Below, one piece after another: positions 1 to 12,134 of a stretch of 64,000 bases of DNA (its first letter is position 1; every line of letters begins with the position of its first letter). The notes below the pieces were generated by a model that searched no databases, was not told the DNA's origin, and saw nothing but the letters and a program-made list of their open reading frames with translations. The DNA comes from Diospyros lotus. Lineage: Eukaryota; Streptophyta; Magnoliopsida; Ericales; Ebenaceae. Both the position numbers and the translations under genes were made by a program. The stretch spans positions 6,213,327 through 6,277,326 of the forward strand of contig NC_068344.1 in the NCBI RefSeq assembly GCF_014633365.1, read 5' to 3'.

Positions 1-3000
1 CCAACCCGGGTTGGAAGGAGGTCTTAAATTCATAAATTAATTATTTTGTGATAATTTTAGTTAATTAACATTACTCCTTCATAACATTCGTGTATATATA
101 TGATAAGACCCAATATTTATTTTAATATTAGAATAATTCATGCAGGAAACACCTACAACCCTCAACGATCATCTTCAAACTCGGACTGTAAATACGGAAA
201 AACAAAGATCACAAATTCTTCTTCCACAAGCAACCCAAAAACCCTACAATGACTAAGAAGGTTTTAAATACGATGTCCCAATGGACTACGGACTTCAACT
301 AAACTGGGCCGTACAAAATAGGCTAAAAAATAAAACATAATCCAAATAAAAATAAAGAAATCATAAAAAAAATTATAAAAGATAACTTTAAATGGTTAAA
401 ACACGACATCATAGCAACAAAACTGTTAGTTCAATCCAGCTCGTTGAGCTACCCAAAAACATATATTATACACTGAAAATAGACACCGTATGTGAATCTT
501 ACACCCATATTACCTAACACCGATCACTATGATCATATTTTCGACTTCTTTCCATTGTACTTGTCCAAATATGCTAATATCGCTCGATCCACATCAATAG
601 TCATCATAGTTATTAAAATTAGACCAAATTGGTCACCAAGCCAGGTTGTGGTTTGAAAATAAAATGAGACAAAATATATGTGTAAATTGGCCCAAATCAG
701 TTGGTTTTTCATGTTTGTTTGGTTTTATCAATTTACAAAGAACTGGGGTTGCTGTCAATTAGGTTATAACTATGATATCTAAACATTTAATTAATAATTC
801 TTGTTTGAATGTCCCTAACAGATAACGTTCATATAACTACACTAATGATATTATTATCTAAGAATTCGACCATCAAAGTAGTTATTAAACCAGTAATTAA
901 ATCAATACCCTGATTTAATAAATAATTTACTCTTGAATTTTTTTAAAAAGATTTAATTTAAATATAATTTTATTCTTGAAATGCCGGATACTCATACCTT
1001 CGATTACGCGACAAATGTAACTTTATTTTATTCTGGCTTCTAAATATAATTGATGGGTACATGAGTTTTAAGGGGATTTCTATAATTAATTATCTCTGGA
1101 TTGATGTTAATCTTTATCCTAATTCAATGCTCTAATCATAGCTTTCTCTCTCGCATGCGCATGTGATGGGTTGCATGTGCGTTCAGGACAACTTGCCTAG
1201 TAATTTAATTTATTTTCTAAACATGACTTGGAGGATGAGACAAAATCATAATTAATGTCCTAAGCTTCCAAGCATTATTAATACATACATACATACATAT
1301 ATATATATATTACTGTCCGTATCATATAAACTAATAACTACCTAAGCTATAATTATTGAAAATGGGCTTCTCATTCGAAGCTTGTGGCTGTGGATCCCAC
1401 TTCCAAACTGAAACCCTAATTTATTATTATTATTAACCAACCCCACTATAATTTAATTTAATGCCCCATACTACCACTACATGTTTTGTACGTATTATGT
1501 TCATCCCATTTGTTTAATGGGTATTTTATTTTTAATTATCTAATCCTCTCTCTCGCCTATTATATAATAATTAATGTAAACTTTCTTAATGTAACACTTC
1601 ATCATGACTTTAAAAGATGATCCCTAGTGCAATCTTGGGTTGTGTCCCCAAAGTCAAGTGGAGTGTAATCTATGCAACCTTCATCATGTTTTTGGAAATC
1701 TTCTATAACTATATTATTATTTTATAAATAAGACGGTAATTCCCTCGAGAATATATTTTAGATAGTAAATGTCGAATCATAATATATTGGTGTGATTTCA
1801 GTGAGTTACATGTTCGAATCTTAATCTTTTCAAGACACATCTCGTAATTTATCTCTTTACGAAATTAAGATCATGAACATAAGGAGATCGTGCTAGAACG
1901 ATAATTTTAAGTACAAGAGAATATTTTTATGTTATAAACTTTTATTCATAAAGTAAACTTTTAAAATAATTTTTATTTTAAAAAATAAAGTTAAAACTTA
2001 GTTATCAAGATTTGATCTTATCACTTGTAGAAATAAAATACTTAATTTTATCACTTTACTAACTCTAATCCTTATTTAAATTTTACTTTCAAAAATATAA
2101 AAATTAAATTACAACTATTAATTATCACATAATAAAATTTTATTAAAAATGTTATAATTTTTTACTTACACATACATATCGAACCACACTTCTAATTATT
2201 ATACAGACAAACACAATATTTTGCTATTATAAAACTCTATCAATATAGTGTTTTCAAAATACTTTCATGGATCTTGTTTAAAAAATAAAACTAATTAATT
2301 AAAGAGATTTGAGCTTATAATTTTTAAATAATAACTAATTTCTCAAATAACTTTACCGTCACACCGAAACTCATAATTATTTTTTTTAAAAATTTTACCT
2401 TAAAAAACTAAAAAATAAATTATAACTATTAAATATCACTCCATAAATTGACACATAGAAAATTATACGGAATAAAAAATATACACACTAAAGAACATAT
2501 GAAAGTTCAAATCTATAATCTCATACTTAGGATAAAAGATAAGTCATTACCTAATCCACTTTTAAGGGCACAAAGATATATGCTAGTAGCTAGTTAAATA
2601 AATTACTATTGACGAAAAAAAAAAAAAAACAAAACCACGTACCCATTACATTGACAGGAATATTTTGCCAAAATTAAAGAACATTATCAATAGGCCGGCT
2701 CACTAATGGGGATAGCTTGCTTAAAAGACCTATTTTTATCATTGAGTTTGATATTAGAAAAGGACTTATTAACTACTTCACTTAGTCTTACTTATCGTGT
2801 TAATTACTTCTCTAATCCGTCACTAAAAAAGCTACTTAAATACATACGGTCTTGTTCAAGCCCATACTTAATTGGTCTAATAATGCTTTCAAAATCTAAC
2901 CACATTGGTCATGGAGAATTAGACTAAAAATGTGGACTCAAGTAGTTTTCATTTTATGTTTTAGTTATGACAAGTCAAATAGCTTAATCACAATGACTTA

Positions 3001-3847
3001 AGAGTGTATAAGAACCCATTAATTAAGTGTAGACAGATTGATCTTAGTATGGCTCATGTGTAGTTCTTAGAGATCAAATGATAGGTACTTCTTTATTGGA
3101 GTCCGAACACTCAGAGCAGTTGATTCGTCATCTAATTTATTTTATTAAGTTTTTTTTTTTGGGTTCAATATATTCATTATCTCATTTTAGGGTTCTTTAA
3201 TTTGTTTAAGGAGATTTTTTTAACATAGGAAACAAGATGGGTTTCTGATTAACAAACAATCTTCGGCTAAAACTGTTTCACTTTCTTAAAAATCTATTAC
3301 TCCCATACACTGGGCTGGACGGATAAGCAAGTGAATTATGAGTTGAAACTCGATCCTTGCCTCACGGATATATGCAAATTATCAATAGTTGTACAGAGAT
3401 AGACTTGAATACACAATCTTGCAATAACTTGAATCTCCAAACTTATGCGAGCTTGCTGATTTTTTTTTTTTAGATAATTTTTAATTGAAAAGGAATTCAT
3501 GAAACTCCTATTTTTTTACAAGGTAAGATGCTTCCTATTTAATTAACAGTGTTGGTAGATAAGAAGAATATCATTAGCATAGCTTCCATAGTTCACATGA
3601 TGGTTGAATGTAATTAATTATTTTGATGGGACTCAACCATTAAAGCAACACAAATATGATAACCCTGACCTTATATTTAATAACGAACTAATTGATCACT
3701 AAACAATGAAGCTGCCAAACTTTGCTCTAACTACATACACGGGTATAGCAAAATGATGCATGAATTAACATTCGTCTAGTTGACCTTCATCAACTACATA
3801 TTTAACTAATTATAATTATTGGTATACATAAGGGAATGCAACCACAT
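1..3847. other. AT-rich intergenic stretch, no gene recognised
   Basis: Very AT-rich sequence in which every open frame is short and unlike any family I know. The only distinct element is a simple repeat of ATAC and AT units at about 1280-1310. It may hold old, unrecognisable transposon debris, but I see no LTR ends, PBS or protein motifs to support that. Confidence 0.5.
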
Positions 3848-4655
3848 TTCTTATTTTATGTTGATATTCTTTTAATGGGAAATGATATAGAAATGTTATC
3901 AATAGTCAAGTTATGCTTGTCAACCCAACGCAGTTCTCGATCTATGAAAGACTTGTGAGAGTCATTATACATTTTTTGGCTTAAGGTTTATAGAGATAGA
4001 TGCAATAAGTAATTGGGATTGTCTCAATGTACTTATATTAGAAAGATATAGTAGTTAAGTTCAACATGTAAGATTCTACGAAAGGATTGGTTCCTTTTCA
4101 TTCTGGAATTGCTCTTTCTACTAAAATGTCTCCAAAGACAGATTAAGAGTTAGAAAAAATGAAAAATTGTCCATATGCTTTTGTAGACATTGATAAAGTA
4201 GTAAGTGTTGTAAGTCGATGTTATTCCAATCTTGGAGAGAAATATTGGACATTTGTTAAGCATATTCTTAAATATCTTAACAGGACTAAACATTATTGTT
4301 TAGAATAGTGTGGAGGGCCTTTAAAAGTTGAAGGGCACTCCGACTCTAATTTCCAATCTAATCCTAATGACAATAAGTTTACATCTAGATTTGTCTTTTC
4401 ATTAGATAATAGGGTTCTTAGTTGGACAAGTTGTAAAGAAAACACTATATATACTTGATTCCACAGTTGAGGCAAAATACATTGCCGCTTGTGAAGAAAC
4501 AAAAGAAATATCTTTGATTAAGAAGTTTATAGGAGAATTAGGTATTATGCCCACAATAGAGTCTCTAATTACTTTGTTTTGTGAAAATTCATGTGCAATT
4601 ATGCAAGCTAAAGAGCCCTAGAGTGAATTGGAGAGCAAAATACATTATGTTGAGA
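3848..4655 (+). pseudogene. Relic Ty1/Copia reverse transcriptase and RNase H (Copia IV)
   Basis: This is a decayed piece of a Copia polyprotein, the part that copies element RNA into DNA and removes the RNA strand. At 3848 the frame reads FLFYVDILLMGNDIEMLS, the RT active-site block, but with one Asp of the usual YVDDILL missing. Downstream, across several frames, come a YRDR / LGLSQ-like block, then RNase H pieces (DST-EAKYIAACE-like near 4455-4500 and AKEP near 4605). Stops and frameshifts are frequent. The RNase H end is missing here and reappears at 8014-8112, so this and that segment were one gene before an insertion. Upstream domains are not recognisable. Confidence 0.75.
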
Positions 4656-4849
4656 AATTTTTGTTTTGATTTTATGAGAAAACAAGTTTTGGTAAATTTG
4701 AATGAGAAAATGTTTTCTAATAAATCCGGTTCATTGATGATGCCAAAACCTTTTGAAGTAGTTTTAAGTATGGTAAACTTTTAATCAAGTATTAAGTTCA
4801 TATAATCAAGTATATGTTCAATATAATCAAGTATTTTATTAAGTATGTA

Positions 4850-5465
4850 AGAGTAAATTGAGTAAATTATTTATGAAAATCGAGTAATCATATGAAAGCC
4901 TTTTGTGAAAATCCATCAAGTAAGTCTTGAGTATAATATTCAAGTAATGATCAATTTCTTTTCAATTTAATCGATTACATATATAAATATAATCGAGTAA
5001 AGAAAGTGATATACTCGACTAACTAAACCTTTTACTCAAGTGTGGTATGCAATTTTCTATCATCTTGAATTTAATCGAGTAATAATTTTTTGTACTCGAG
5101 TGAATCCTCTTTGTAATCGAGTAATTTTAAGTTAAAATTTATGAGTATCATTTTACTCGAGTAAAGTATTTTTGTAATCAAGTGAACATCTTTTGTAATC
5201 AAGTAAGAACAAACTGAAATCTAGCTAAGTCTCTAGACTCAAAAGTAATCGAGTAACAATTTTTTGTACTCGAGTAAAGATCAAAATTAATCGAGTAAAC
5301 TTACCTTTGTAATCGAGTGGATAATGCATCTCTCTAAGGCTTAAAAATTAATTGAGTAATGACTTGGTCATGCTCGAGTAAGCTTAAAATATAATCAATT
5401 ACATAATTCATCCAATCAAGTAAGGATCAAACTTAGTCGAGTAAGCTTAAAAGTTACTCGAGTAT
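4850..5465 (+). repeat. Array of AATCGAGTAA / TACTCGAGTA motifs in LTR U3
   Basis: At least 13 copies of a short motif with core TCGAG, many in the palindromic form TACTCGAGTA and others as AATCGAGTAA, are scattered every 15-60 bp. Examples lie near 4878, 4991, 5073, 5091, 5116, 5154, 5248, 5266, 5288, 5313, 5372, 5436 and 5454. The array ends about 220 bp before the TATA box, so it sits in the promoter region of the LTR. Repeated palindromic motifs have been described in Sirevirus LTRs (from memory). Confidence 0.85.
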
Positions 5466-5683
5466 TTTCAGACAGAATTAAAAAAATATAGCTGTTAGAC
5501 GCATTAAATGTTGTCAATTTCATCTTTTATGTTCATCAAATATTCTTCAGACAACTTGAGCATACTTTTGAGATTTAATAGAAGTTGTTTAATGCTTATA
5601 GAGACAAAAAGTGATTGTTGTGACTCAATCAAAACATTCCAATTGTCAAAAGCCATGTCAGCTAATATTGAATGCAAGAAATC

Positions 5684-5691
5684 TATAAATA
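5684..5691 (+). promoter_or_regulatory. TATA box of Sirevirus-like LTR
   Basis: TATAAATA in the context CTATAAATAGGAG, about 220 bp downstream of the CTCGAG array. The position fits the U3/R boundary. The homologous place in the 61-kb copy is decayed. Confidence 0.6.
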
Positions 5692-6235
5692 GGAGAATAA
5701 GCTGAAAGAAGAAAGTTACAACCTGAGCAATACAAGTGACAAACAAATTTTCTAAGCTTATTCTCTCGAGCTACTCACGATCAAACTTTTATGTTTCATT
5801 CAAAGAGAGTGTGTTTGATTTTTTTTTTTTAAATCTTGTAACTCTCTTTCAAGAGAAATATCAGTGCTTATTATATCATCTTATATTTTTCTCTTGAAAA
5901 ATCCTTTCACATTATTTGTGAAAGTTTGTAAAGGGTACGCTAGATCCTTGAAAGATAGTTGGTTGTGGTTGAGCCAAATTTGTAAAAACCAAGTTTGTAA
6001 AAACCAAATTTGTAAAGGTTGAGTAGCTGATCTTGTGTAAAAGCTACAAGGTAATAGTATGGGTATATTGTGTGTTTGCAAATTCCTTGGTGGTAAATCA
6101 AGGTAGTAGATTAAGCTTTATAGCTGAACCACTTTAGATCTTGTGTATTGCATTCTTACTTTCTTTACATTCTTATTTTAATTCATTTATTTGAGTATTG
6201 ATTCTTAAAAAGGGTGCAAAAGCTTAATTTACCCC

Positions 6236-7909
6236 TATGGTTGAGCATAAAATCGGTTTAATCAATTAAACTGAACCGAATCGATTGGTTCGGTTAGCCA
6301 TTATGAACGATTCGGGTTCAGTTAGTATTTTGTAAATATTTCGGTTAGTCAATTCAGTTTGGGTATTTGGGCAAAAATGCCTGCAAAACTGAATTGACAG
6401 ACTCGGGCTAGTGGTACTACCTCACTCCAACTAAGTCCATGTTTTGTGATGTCCATTGCCTTTCTTCTTCATTCTTGCGTAGGCGCAACACACCCGATAG
6501 CCCTAGCCGAGAGATCGTGACTGCCTCACTCGAGTCACCCCCCCACCAGTCGTTAACCGTTCAAGCCCTTCACTGTCGGCTTCTCTCCCACTCAACACCT
6601 AGCCCCCTAGCCCTTGCACCCGATAACCCGAGACCCAGCCCCCCCTCCCCCCCCCCCGTGGTCGAAGCATCGACCCTATCCCTAGGTCATCGGTGGCTAA
6701 CCCTCACCTCATCGTTACCGTCAGACCCAAACGCCTTCACCGTCGGCGACGACTTCTCCCCCGCCCAACACCTAGCGCCCCTACACCTGATAGTCTGAGA
6801 CCCAACCCACCCCCACCATGTCAAACGCGACAGCAAACCTTAAGCCATTTCACCCTCACCTCACCATCAACGATCTTGCTGGTATCACCGTCATCGATTT
6901 GAGAAGGTAATACAATTTTGACAACTTAATCGTCGTGTGGTTTTGATTGTCATGTCCGATCTGATTGGTTTCCCTTGCTGTTTGTTTAATCTTTCGATGC
7001 TTTGACTTGGTTTTGCGAATTCGCTGTTTAACTTGTTTCTGTTTTGTGATTTGGTTCGTTGTTTACTTGTTTCTATTTTATGTTTCGTGATTTGGTTATG
7101 TTTCAGTGTTTTGTGATTTGTTGTTTGTTTTACCTCTAGATACCTTCCATGTATCTATTGGTATTCTTCCATGTATCCAATGTTGGGATATCGGTCTACT
7201 AAATGTTGAATTGATCACAAAATTAAAAAACATGAAGAGATTGCAATCGCGGGGGGCTGTGATGGGTGAATATGGCAATCAATTTTGGAACATAAAGCTT
7301 TTTATTGGATGATGATGATAATGATGACGACAATGATAAGGCTAAGGATGATTCCCCCACACTTTTGTCTAACTTTGAGCAATTAAGCTTTCCTTAGCGT
7401 ATGCTCTCTGGAAAAAGAATTTGCATTTGGTTTCTTAGTGTAGTAGGAACTCAGTAATCCATTGTAATTGTCATGAGTCAAAAATCATCCCATGTTTTTT
7501 GTTTTGTTGGTTTTCAATGTTTGTTGTTGCTAATGATAGGGGGTTAGGAACTTAGAAATTAAGATGTATTTGGAATTGACTTGGAGGTAAATTAAATTAA
7601 TATATTAGGATGTCAAGGAATTGAATCAAGATGTATTCGGTTTGATTTTTGGGCTATTTTTCGATTTAGTTTTTGGTTCGGTTAGTTTAAAGGCCAAATC
7701 GATTAACTCAGTTCGATTTTTGGGCTATTTTTCTGGTTTAATTTTTGGATCGGTTAGTTCAAAGTTCAAATCGGTTAATTTAGTTTTGGTTATTTCGGTT
7801 AGTGTATCAAATCGATTCGGTTCAGTTCGATTATATTCAATGAGGCGGTTCGGTTCGGTTAGGTAAAATGGGGTAGTTTGGTTTGGTTATCACCGAATGC
7901 ACACCCCTA
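6236..7909. mobile_element. hAT-like non-autonomous DNA element with exon-like cargo
   Basis: The insert sits in the end of the Sirevirus-like LTR and is flanked by 8-bp duplications TTTACCCC (6228-6235) and TTCACCCC (7910-7917), one mismatch. Its ends are imperfect inverted repeats: TATGGTTGAGCAT on the left and, reversed, TAGGGGTGTGCAT on the right, 10 of 13 matching; TAGGGGTGTGCA-type ends with 8-bp duplications are usual for plant hAT elements. Both subterminal regions are rich in GGTTCGGTT repeats in opposite orientation. No transposase is recognised. The middle (about 6430-6910) is unusually GC-rich and codon-like, followed by a possible splice donor (GAAG then GTAATA) and T-rich intron-like DNA. 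Confidence 0.7.
7308..7397 (+). other. Exon-like acidic tail inside the hAT-like element
   Basis: An open stretch of 29 codons (DDDDNDDDNDKAKDD, then SPTLLSNFEQLSFP) ends at a TAG at 7395-7397. Acidic composition and a clean stop suggest the last exon of a captured gene or of an old transposase, but no family is recognised and chance remains possible. Confidence 0.25.
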
Positions 7910-8013
7910 TTCACCCCCTCTTAAGTTAACAAATTTATCACATTATAAGAAAAATATTATTTGGTGAGAGAAATTACAAAGAGAAAAGATAGAGTCATAA
8001 TAAAAGTTCAACA

Positions 8014-8112
8014 GAAAATGTGGCAGACCCATTTACAAAACCTTTGAGTCAAAAGGTGTTTGACAAACATGTTACAAATAAGAGTTTGAAATTTGTATTT
8101 GTTTGGTTTTAA
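8014..8112 (+). pseudogene. C-terminal end of Copia IV RNase H
   Basis: The frame reads ENVADPFTKPLSQKVFDKH and then VTNKSLKFVFVWF before a TAA at 8110-8112. NVADPFTKPL is the hallmark end of plant Copia RNase H. Weaker similarity (IRK..L..ER) can be followed back to about 7938 with frame changes. It continues the RNase H cut off at about 4655. Confidence 0.8.
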
Positions 8113-8339
8113 GTATAAGTAGTAGACTTGAAGTTTATATGCCCTATAATTTATCTCATGTATCTTTAATTGAGATTGTAGAAAGTGTGTCTAAGGCTAT
8201 TCTTATCAGACCAAATGAGGTAGGGTTTTTGATGGGAGAATAGGTTTTGTTCTCTCATGGAAGAGAATATGGTTCTTCCCTGTCTTGGGGAATTGAATCT
8301 TTCTAGGGAAGAATGATGTCCTAATGAGACTATTAGAAT

Positions 8340-9493
8340 TGTGTAAGCAATGGAACCACGCCAAGAGGAGGTGAATTCGGTGTTTAAAAATTTTGATTGA
8401 TCTTGAAAACATTTTGCCAAGTGATGAGGTTTTAGTACAAGTTAATGGTGATTGAGGAGAAACTAGAAATGAATGAAAGAAATGCAAAAGAGAAGCAATT
8501 TAGAGTGGTTCAACTTAAATATTCTAATCCACTACCTTAGCTTCTCACTAAGGATTTTAAATCAATCACTATACCTCCTACTTGATCCCAAGTAGGCACT
8601 CCAGTCCTAAGACTAGGATTTACAGCCTCCTACTTTACAAAGTAGGCCCTCTAGTAACCTTGCTAGGCAATGTACAATGAGATTACAATAGAGAGGATCT
8701 GAGAGATGAATCTCCTTGTTATAAAGTCTCTCAAAAATTGAATACAAGGCTTGGAACAAATAATACAAAAGAAGAACAAATCCTTTTTGAGAGAAAAATT
8801 TAAAAACACTTGAGCACTTGGGAATGATTTCAACACTTAAAGCTTGTAATAAATTCTCTAATCATTAAATGCACCATTACTTTGGTATTTCTAGACTTCA
8901 TTGACCTTTTGAATTTAATAGCCATTGTTTGAGTTGTTGATTGCAATTAATGATCTATAAAACTAGTTGTTAAAGACATCTACGATGAAAACAGTCGACA
9001 GGGTTAAGAGTCGATTGATTGATTAGGGAAAACCATAAGGAAACGGTCAACAAGAGAAGCAAAAAAATGATTGACAAGGATAAAAATGGTTGATCAATTT
9101 TTATGCAGTAGTTGTTGATCGCAGTTGGCCGAGAGCTATCATTTGATTGGTTAATAGGCTTAGGCAGTTGATCGTTCCTCATGAGCAGTTCACAGTTTGG
9201 CGTTTGCATTTTAAAACCTTTGTTTCATTTTTCAAGTGCTTTAAAACCAATTTTGATGAATCAAATTTAAATGATTCTTTTGGCATAAAAACTTGTTTTT
9301 TCGAATGCCATCAAGAATTTTGAGAATGATATTTTGGCATTGGATGAAATTGATTTTTATGATATGAAATTGAATTTTGTTTTGGTGCTTATAGGACTTA
9401 TAAAGTGATTTAGGTGCACCAAGTAAAAACCATTGAAACCAATTTTTTCAATATTAAAACCATATTGTTTTTTTTATCATCAAAACCAAAACA
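8340..9493 (-). mobile_element. Sirevirus-like LTR, minus orientation
   Basis: Read on the minus strand, the segment starts TGTTTTGGTTTTGATGATAA (9493 downward) and ends with a TTCACCTCCTCTTGGCGTGG block and CTTACACA at 8340. Both ends are of Sirevirus LTR type. No internal domains follow on either side, so it is probably a solo or orphan LTR. I could not find a matching 5-bp target duplication (AGAAT on the left, AATAG on the right), so the edges are uncertain by a few bases. Confidence 0.55.
8990..9180 (-). repeat. GTCGAC / TTGATCAA-type motif cluster
   Basis: A cluster of short related motifs such as CAGTCGACAG, AGTCGATTGATT, GGTTGATCAATT and AGTTGATCGTT, spaced about 15-30 bp apart, in the upstream half of the minus-strand LTR. 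It is looser than the other arrays but sits in the equivalent place. Confidence 0.45.
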
Positions 9494-10569
9494 AATAGCA
9501 AAACAATAGAGATAGCAATGGAAATTGAAAATAAGGGTAAAAGAGAATGTGTGGAGGAGGAGGATTCTACATCTAATAGGACACAGAGCTCAAGTTCTGG
9601 ATATGTTCTTGTAAAATCCAAATCCTAGTTGATGAAAAAGAGGAAGAAGAAGAAGAATGCCCTTGATAGAGTAAAAAAGGGATCCAATGTTGTAGGTTTA
9701 AAGATTACAGATCCAATGTGAGGTTGAGAGTCTCAAGCTTATTCTTAAGTATGCTGTGAGATTTGTATGAATTCTGTTTTTTTTTTCTTAGTTTCATTCT
9801 TTTGTGGGTGTTTCTAGTCTATTGGTTTGTTGTTTTTGTGTTTTCTTGGAGTATGCCTTAGCGTAAGCTATTGACGGTTTGTGGCTTTTGTTAATATACT
9901 TCTATTTATAGAAAAGAAAAAGCTAATAACTTTTATTATTTTATAATAGAATTTGACATTTTATTTCTTACATGCATTTTGTGTGTACCATCTAGTTATT
10001 ATTGTTGGAATACATGTATGGTGGTGTAGGTAAATTTAAATTTTTTTTAACAACAAACATGTACAATAGGAGTTATAAATACATACACCATACACAGTTT
10101 GAATATTTAAGCAACATGATATTTTATCATATGAAATACAATAAATAACATACATATAGTCTGATGTTAGGTGGGTGTGGAAACTATTTCTGCATAGAGA
10201 CCGATTCCACCTCAAGCTGTGGTGGGCCTAGTCTATCCACACCTAGCCAGCTACTCAATACCACATTGCAGTCCTCGTCTCGTGCTAGCTTGAGGACGTT
10301 GATTTACCAACACCCGTGTATCTCATCGGATTCCTTAAAATTTTCCATGTGCGTAACTCTTATGCTCTGTAAATTTATCAGAAGTAGTAGCAAAAGGAAA
10401 TTACAGAGAGTAGAAGCCAAAAGCCCAAAATCCTCTCATTCTCCCATTAAATTTCTTCCTCTAAACACCCCCACCCCCTCCAATTTGATGATATGTTTAA
10501 TCCACTACATTTGGCTGGGGCGGCGCGGGAGTCGACCCTGAATAAGGCAGTCGACTCTACTACTATTTT
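9494..10569. other. Unassigned stretch, possible LINE 3' end
   Basis: A frame around 9585-9720 reads SSSSGYVLVKSKS and then a basic KKRKKKKN run with a stop between. The T-rich stretch ending near 9920 (TTTGTTAATATACTTCT then A-rich) resembles the 3' tail of plant LINEs. No reverse transcriptase is visible, so this is only a hint. Two AGTCGAC motifs lie near 10530-10550. Confidence 0.25.
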
Positions 10570-11452
10570 TAGAAGAAACTTATACTTGATCCCCTAATAA
10601 TTAATGAATCGTAACCAATCCATTAACTTTTAACAAACCGCTATCATTAACATTTAATGACATATCCAAAATCACCATTAACTCTTAATGACATGTGCAC
10701 AACGTTGATACTAGATGTTATGCTATATGGTGTGTGACTTTCTAGGTTCACTGTTTGCTAGCAAATAGATAGCACCAAAATTCGTTTGGTATAGGCTAAA
10801 ACACCTCGACTTATCACAAGAATCTCTCCATATTCCGGTGACGATTTGAAAGATCCTGGGAAGCACCTAGCAGCAGTCTAGGAAAATATAAAAGGCAATG
10901 AAGTCTAACTTCAAGTGAGCCTATTACAGTTGACGATTACTATATACTATAATCCTTCTGTCACTCAATGTTTCGACCAAGCGGGAGTCATGGTGTGATA
11001 AACTCACAAACTTAGTAACTATGTGTCAAATCTTATTAGCATGACTAGATGAAACCTCAGGAAACACTTTTCTGATTAATCGTACTACCTTGGCTAAGGA
11101 CTCTCTTGTCACACTAATAGTAGACCACATAGGATTCACCTTATTAATGACGACGAGGGTGACATATCCTATCCTTGAAAACCTATCACCAGCGATACGA
11201 AATCATATAAATGAATGTCCCCACCTCACAATTGGATGGTTCGACGCATTAGCAAACCCCGTACACCACTATAAAAAATAAATACACCAGTTCAAGTCTG
11301 AGGACTAGTTACACAATCACAACTTGATTATAAGATCATTATCTTACAATGCCATGTGATCAATCAGTCATCAATGTCACATTTAGTGCGCTGTTGTCCA
11401 ACAACCACCCACAAGTTTACTAGAGACATCCCCATGTCATATGGTATGTGAG
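10570..11452 (-). repeat. Diverged LTR fragment related to the Copia II LTR
   Basis: The order of landmarks matches the Copia II LTR at 14600-15450: CATTAACTCTTAATGAC units, GTGTGACTTTCTAGGTTCAC, GAATCTCTCCAT, then AGTCATGGTGTGATAAACTCAC. Identity is clearly lower than among the other copies, so it is an older relative. It is cut on the right by a Gypsy LTR start. Confidence 0.6.
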
Positions 11453-11454
11453 TT

Positions 11455-12134
11455 TGTGACAGCCCACTCTTTGAAGTCCCACTAGTAAAGGAATTCGAGA
11501 GAAAGTAGTCAAGGAAATGGATTGGAAACAAACCTAACTAAAGACACTCATTCCATTCCTATTAGCCATCAGAAGCTAAAGTAAATATTGCATCATTTTT
11601 CATTTGACAACCTCTTTAGAGCTTAAAGACCCATACATTTCAAAATGAAAGGGCAACACATTTTAAATACAAAATAGAACTGTTGAGTCACGCCCTTAAA
11701 CACACCCATGCATCTTTTGGTTGGGACGTCCCTATACACACACTATCCCAAGAAACTTAGACTCTACTAGGCTTGCCCCTCTTCGGTCTTAGCCTTAGAT
11801 GGAATGATGCAAAAACAAAGGGTGAGCCACAAGGCTCAGCAAGTGTAATTCAAAGCAAGTAAGAAACATTAGGACTCATAAGCATGAATTGAGTAATGGA
11901 AACATAATAGATAGGAACTACTTACAACAAGCACATATTTCCCTTTTGACATACCTTACCACATCACATATTCATAACTTTGTCATGCAATCATAAGGAC
12001 CAAAACAACAATAACTTTACCATATCATCATGAGGATCAATATCCTCCAACGCATTAGATTTACAGTAGACAGGCATCAAGGATCAAAGCCCCACACGTA
12101 TTAACTACATCGGGTGAGCAACACGAGCCGTAAC
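11455..12134 (-). repeat. Ty3/Gypsy LTR fragment
   Basis: Starts TGTGACAGCCCACTC, an LTR-end form common in plant Gypsy elements, and holds the conserved stem-loop with GCAAG tail at 11823-11843. It is cut at 12134, where the Copia II 3' LTR begins. GTAAC at 12130-12134 would be one half of the Copia II target duplication, but the other half has been lost. Confidence 0.5.
11823..11843 (-). other. Conserved LTR stem-loop, copy 1
   Basis: TGAGCC-ACAA-GGCTCA followed by GCAAG. This is a perfect 6-bp stem with a 4-base loop. Similar structures at 35673, 49918 and 50745 keep pairing with different bases. Neighbouring LTRs suggest that the transcript runs on the minus strand. Confidence 0.6.

Larger units (their letters stand above)
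4662..7931 (+). mobile_element. Sirevirus-like solo LTR interrupting Copia IV
   Basis: The LTR begins TGTTTTGAT and ends with TTCACCCCCTCTTAAGTTAACA split by the nested hAT element; a CACCCCCTCTT block just before the LTR end is typical of Sirevirus LTRs. No internal coding region of its own accompanies it, and RNase H sequence flanks both sides, so it is a solo LTR. A 5-bp duplication AATTT lies at 4656-4660 and 7932-7936, with one extra T before the LTR start. AT-rich context makes a 5-bp match weak evidence, so the left edge could be up to about 70 bp further right. Without the hAT insert the LTR is about 1.6 kb. It is related to the copy at 61000-62380. Confidence 0.65.

Noticed and set aside
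4850..5465. CRISPR-like regular short repeats
   Set aside because: The repeat is only 6-10 bp, spacing is irregular, and the context is a eukaryotic LTR. The same applies to the arrays at 12695, 55160 and 61020.
6439..6902. Two overlapping plus-strand open frames rich in Pro, Ser and Thr
   Set aside because: They lie in the GC-rich core of the hAT-like element, overlap in different frames and match no domain I know. At most they are part of a captured exon, which is recorded as such.
10164..10541. 125-codon plus-strand open frame
   Set aside because: No recognisable motif, and low-complexity composition. It borders an LTR fragment and no splice or promoter context supports a gene.
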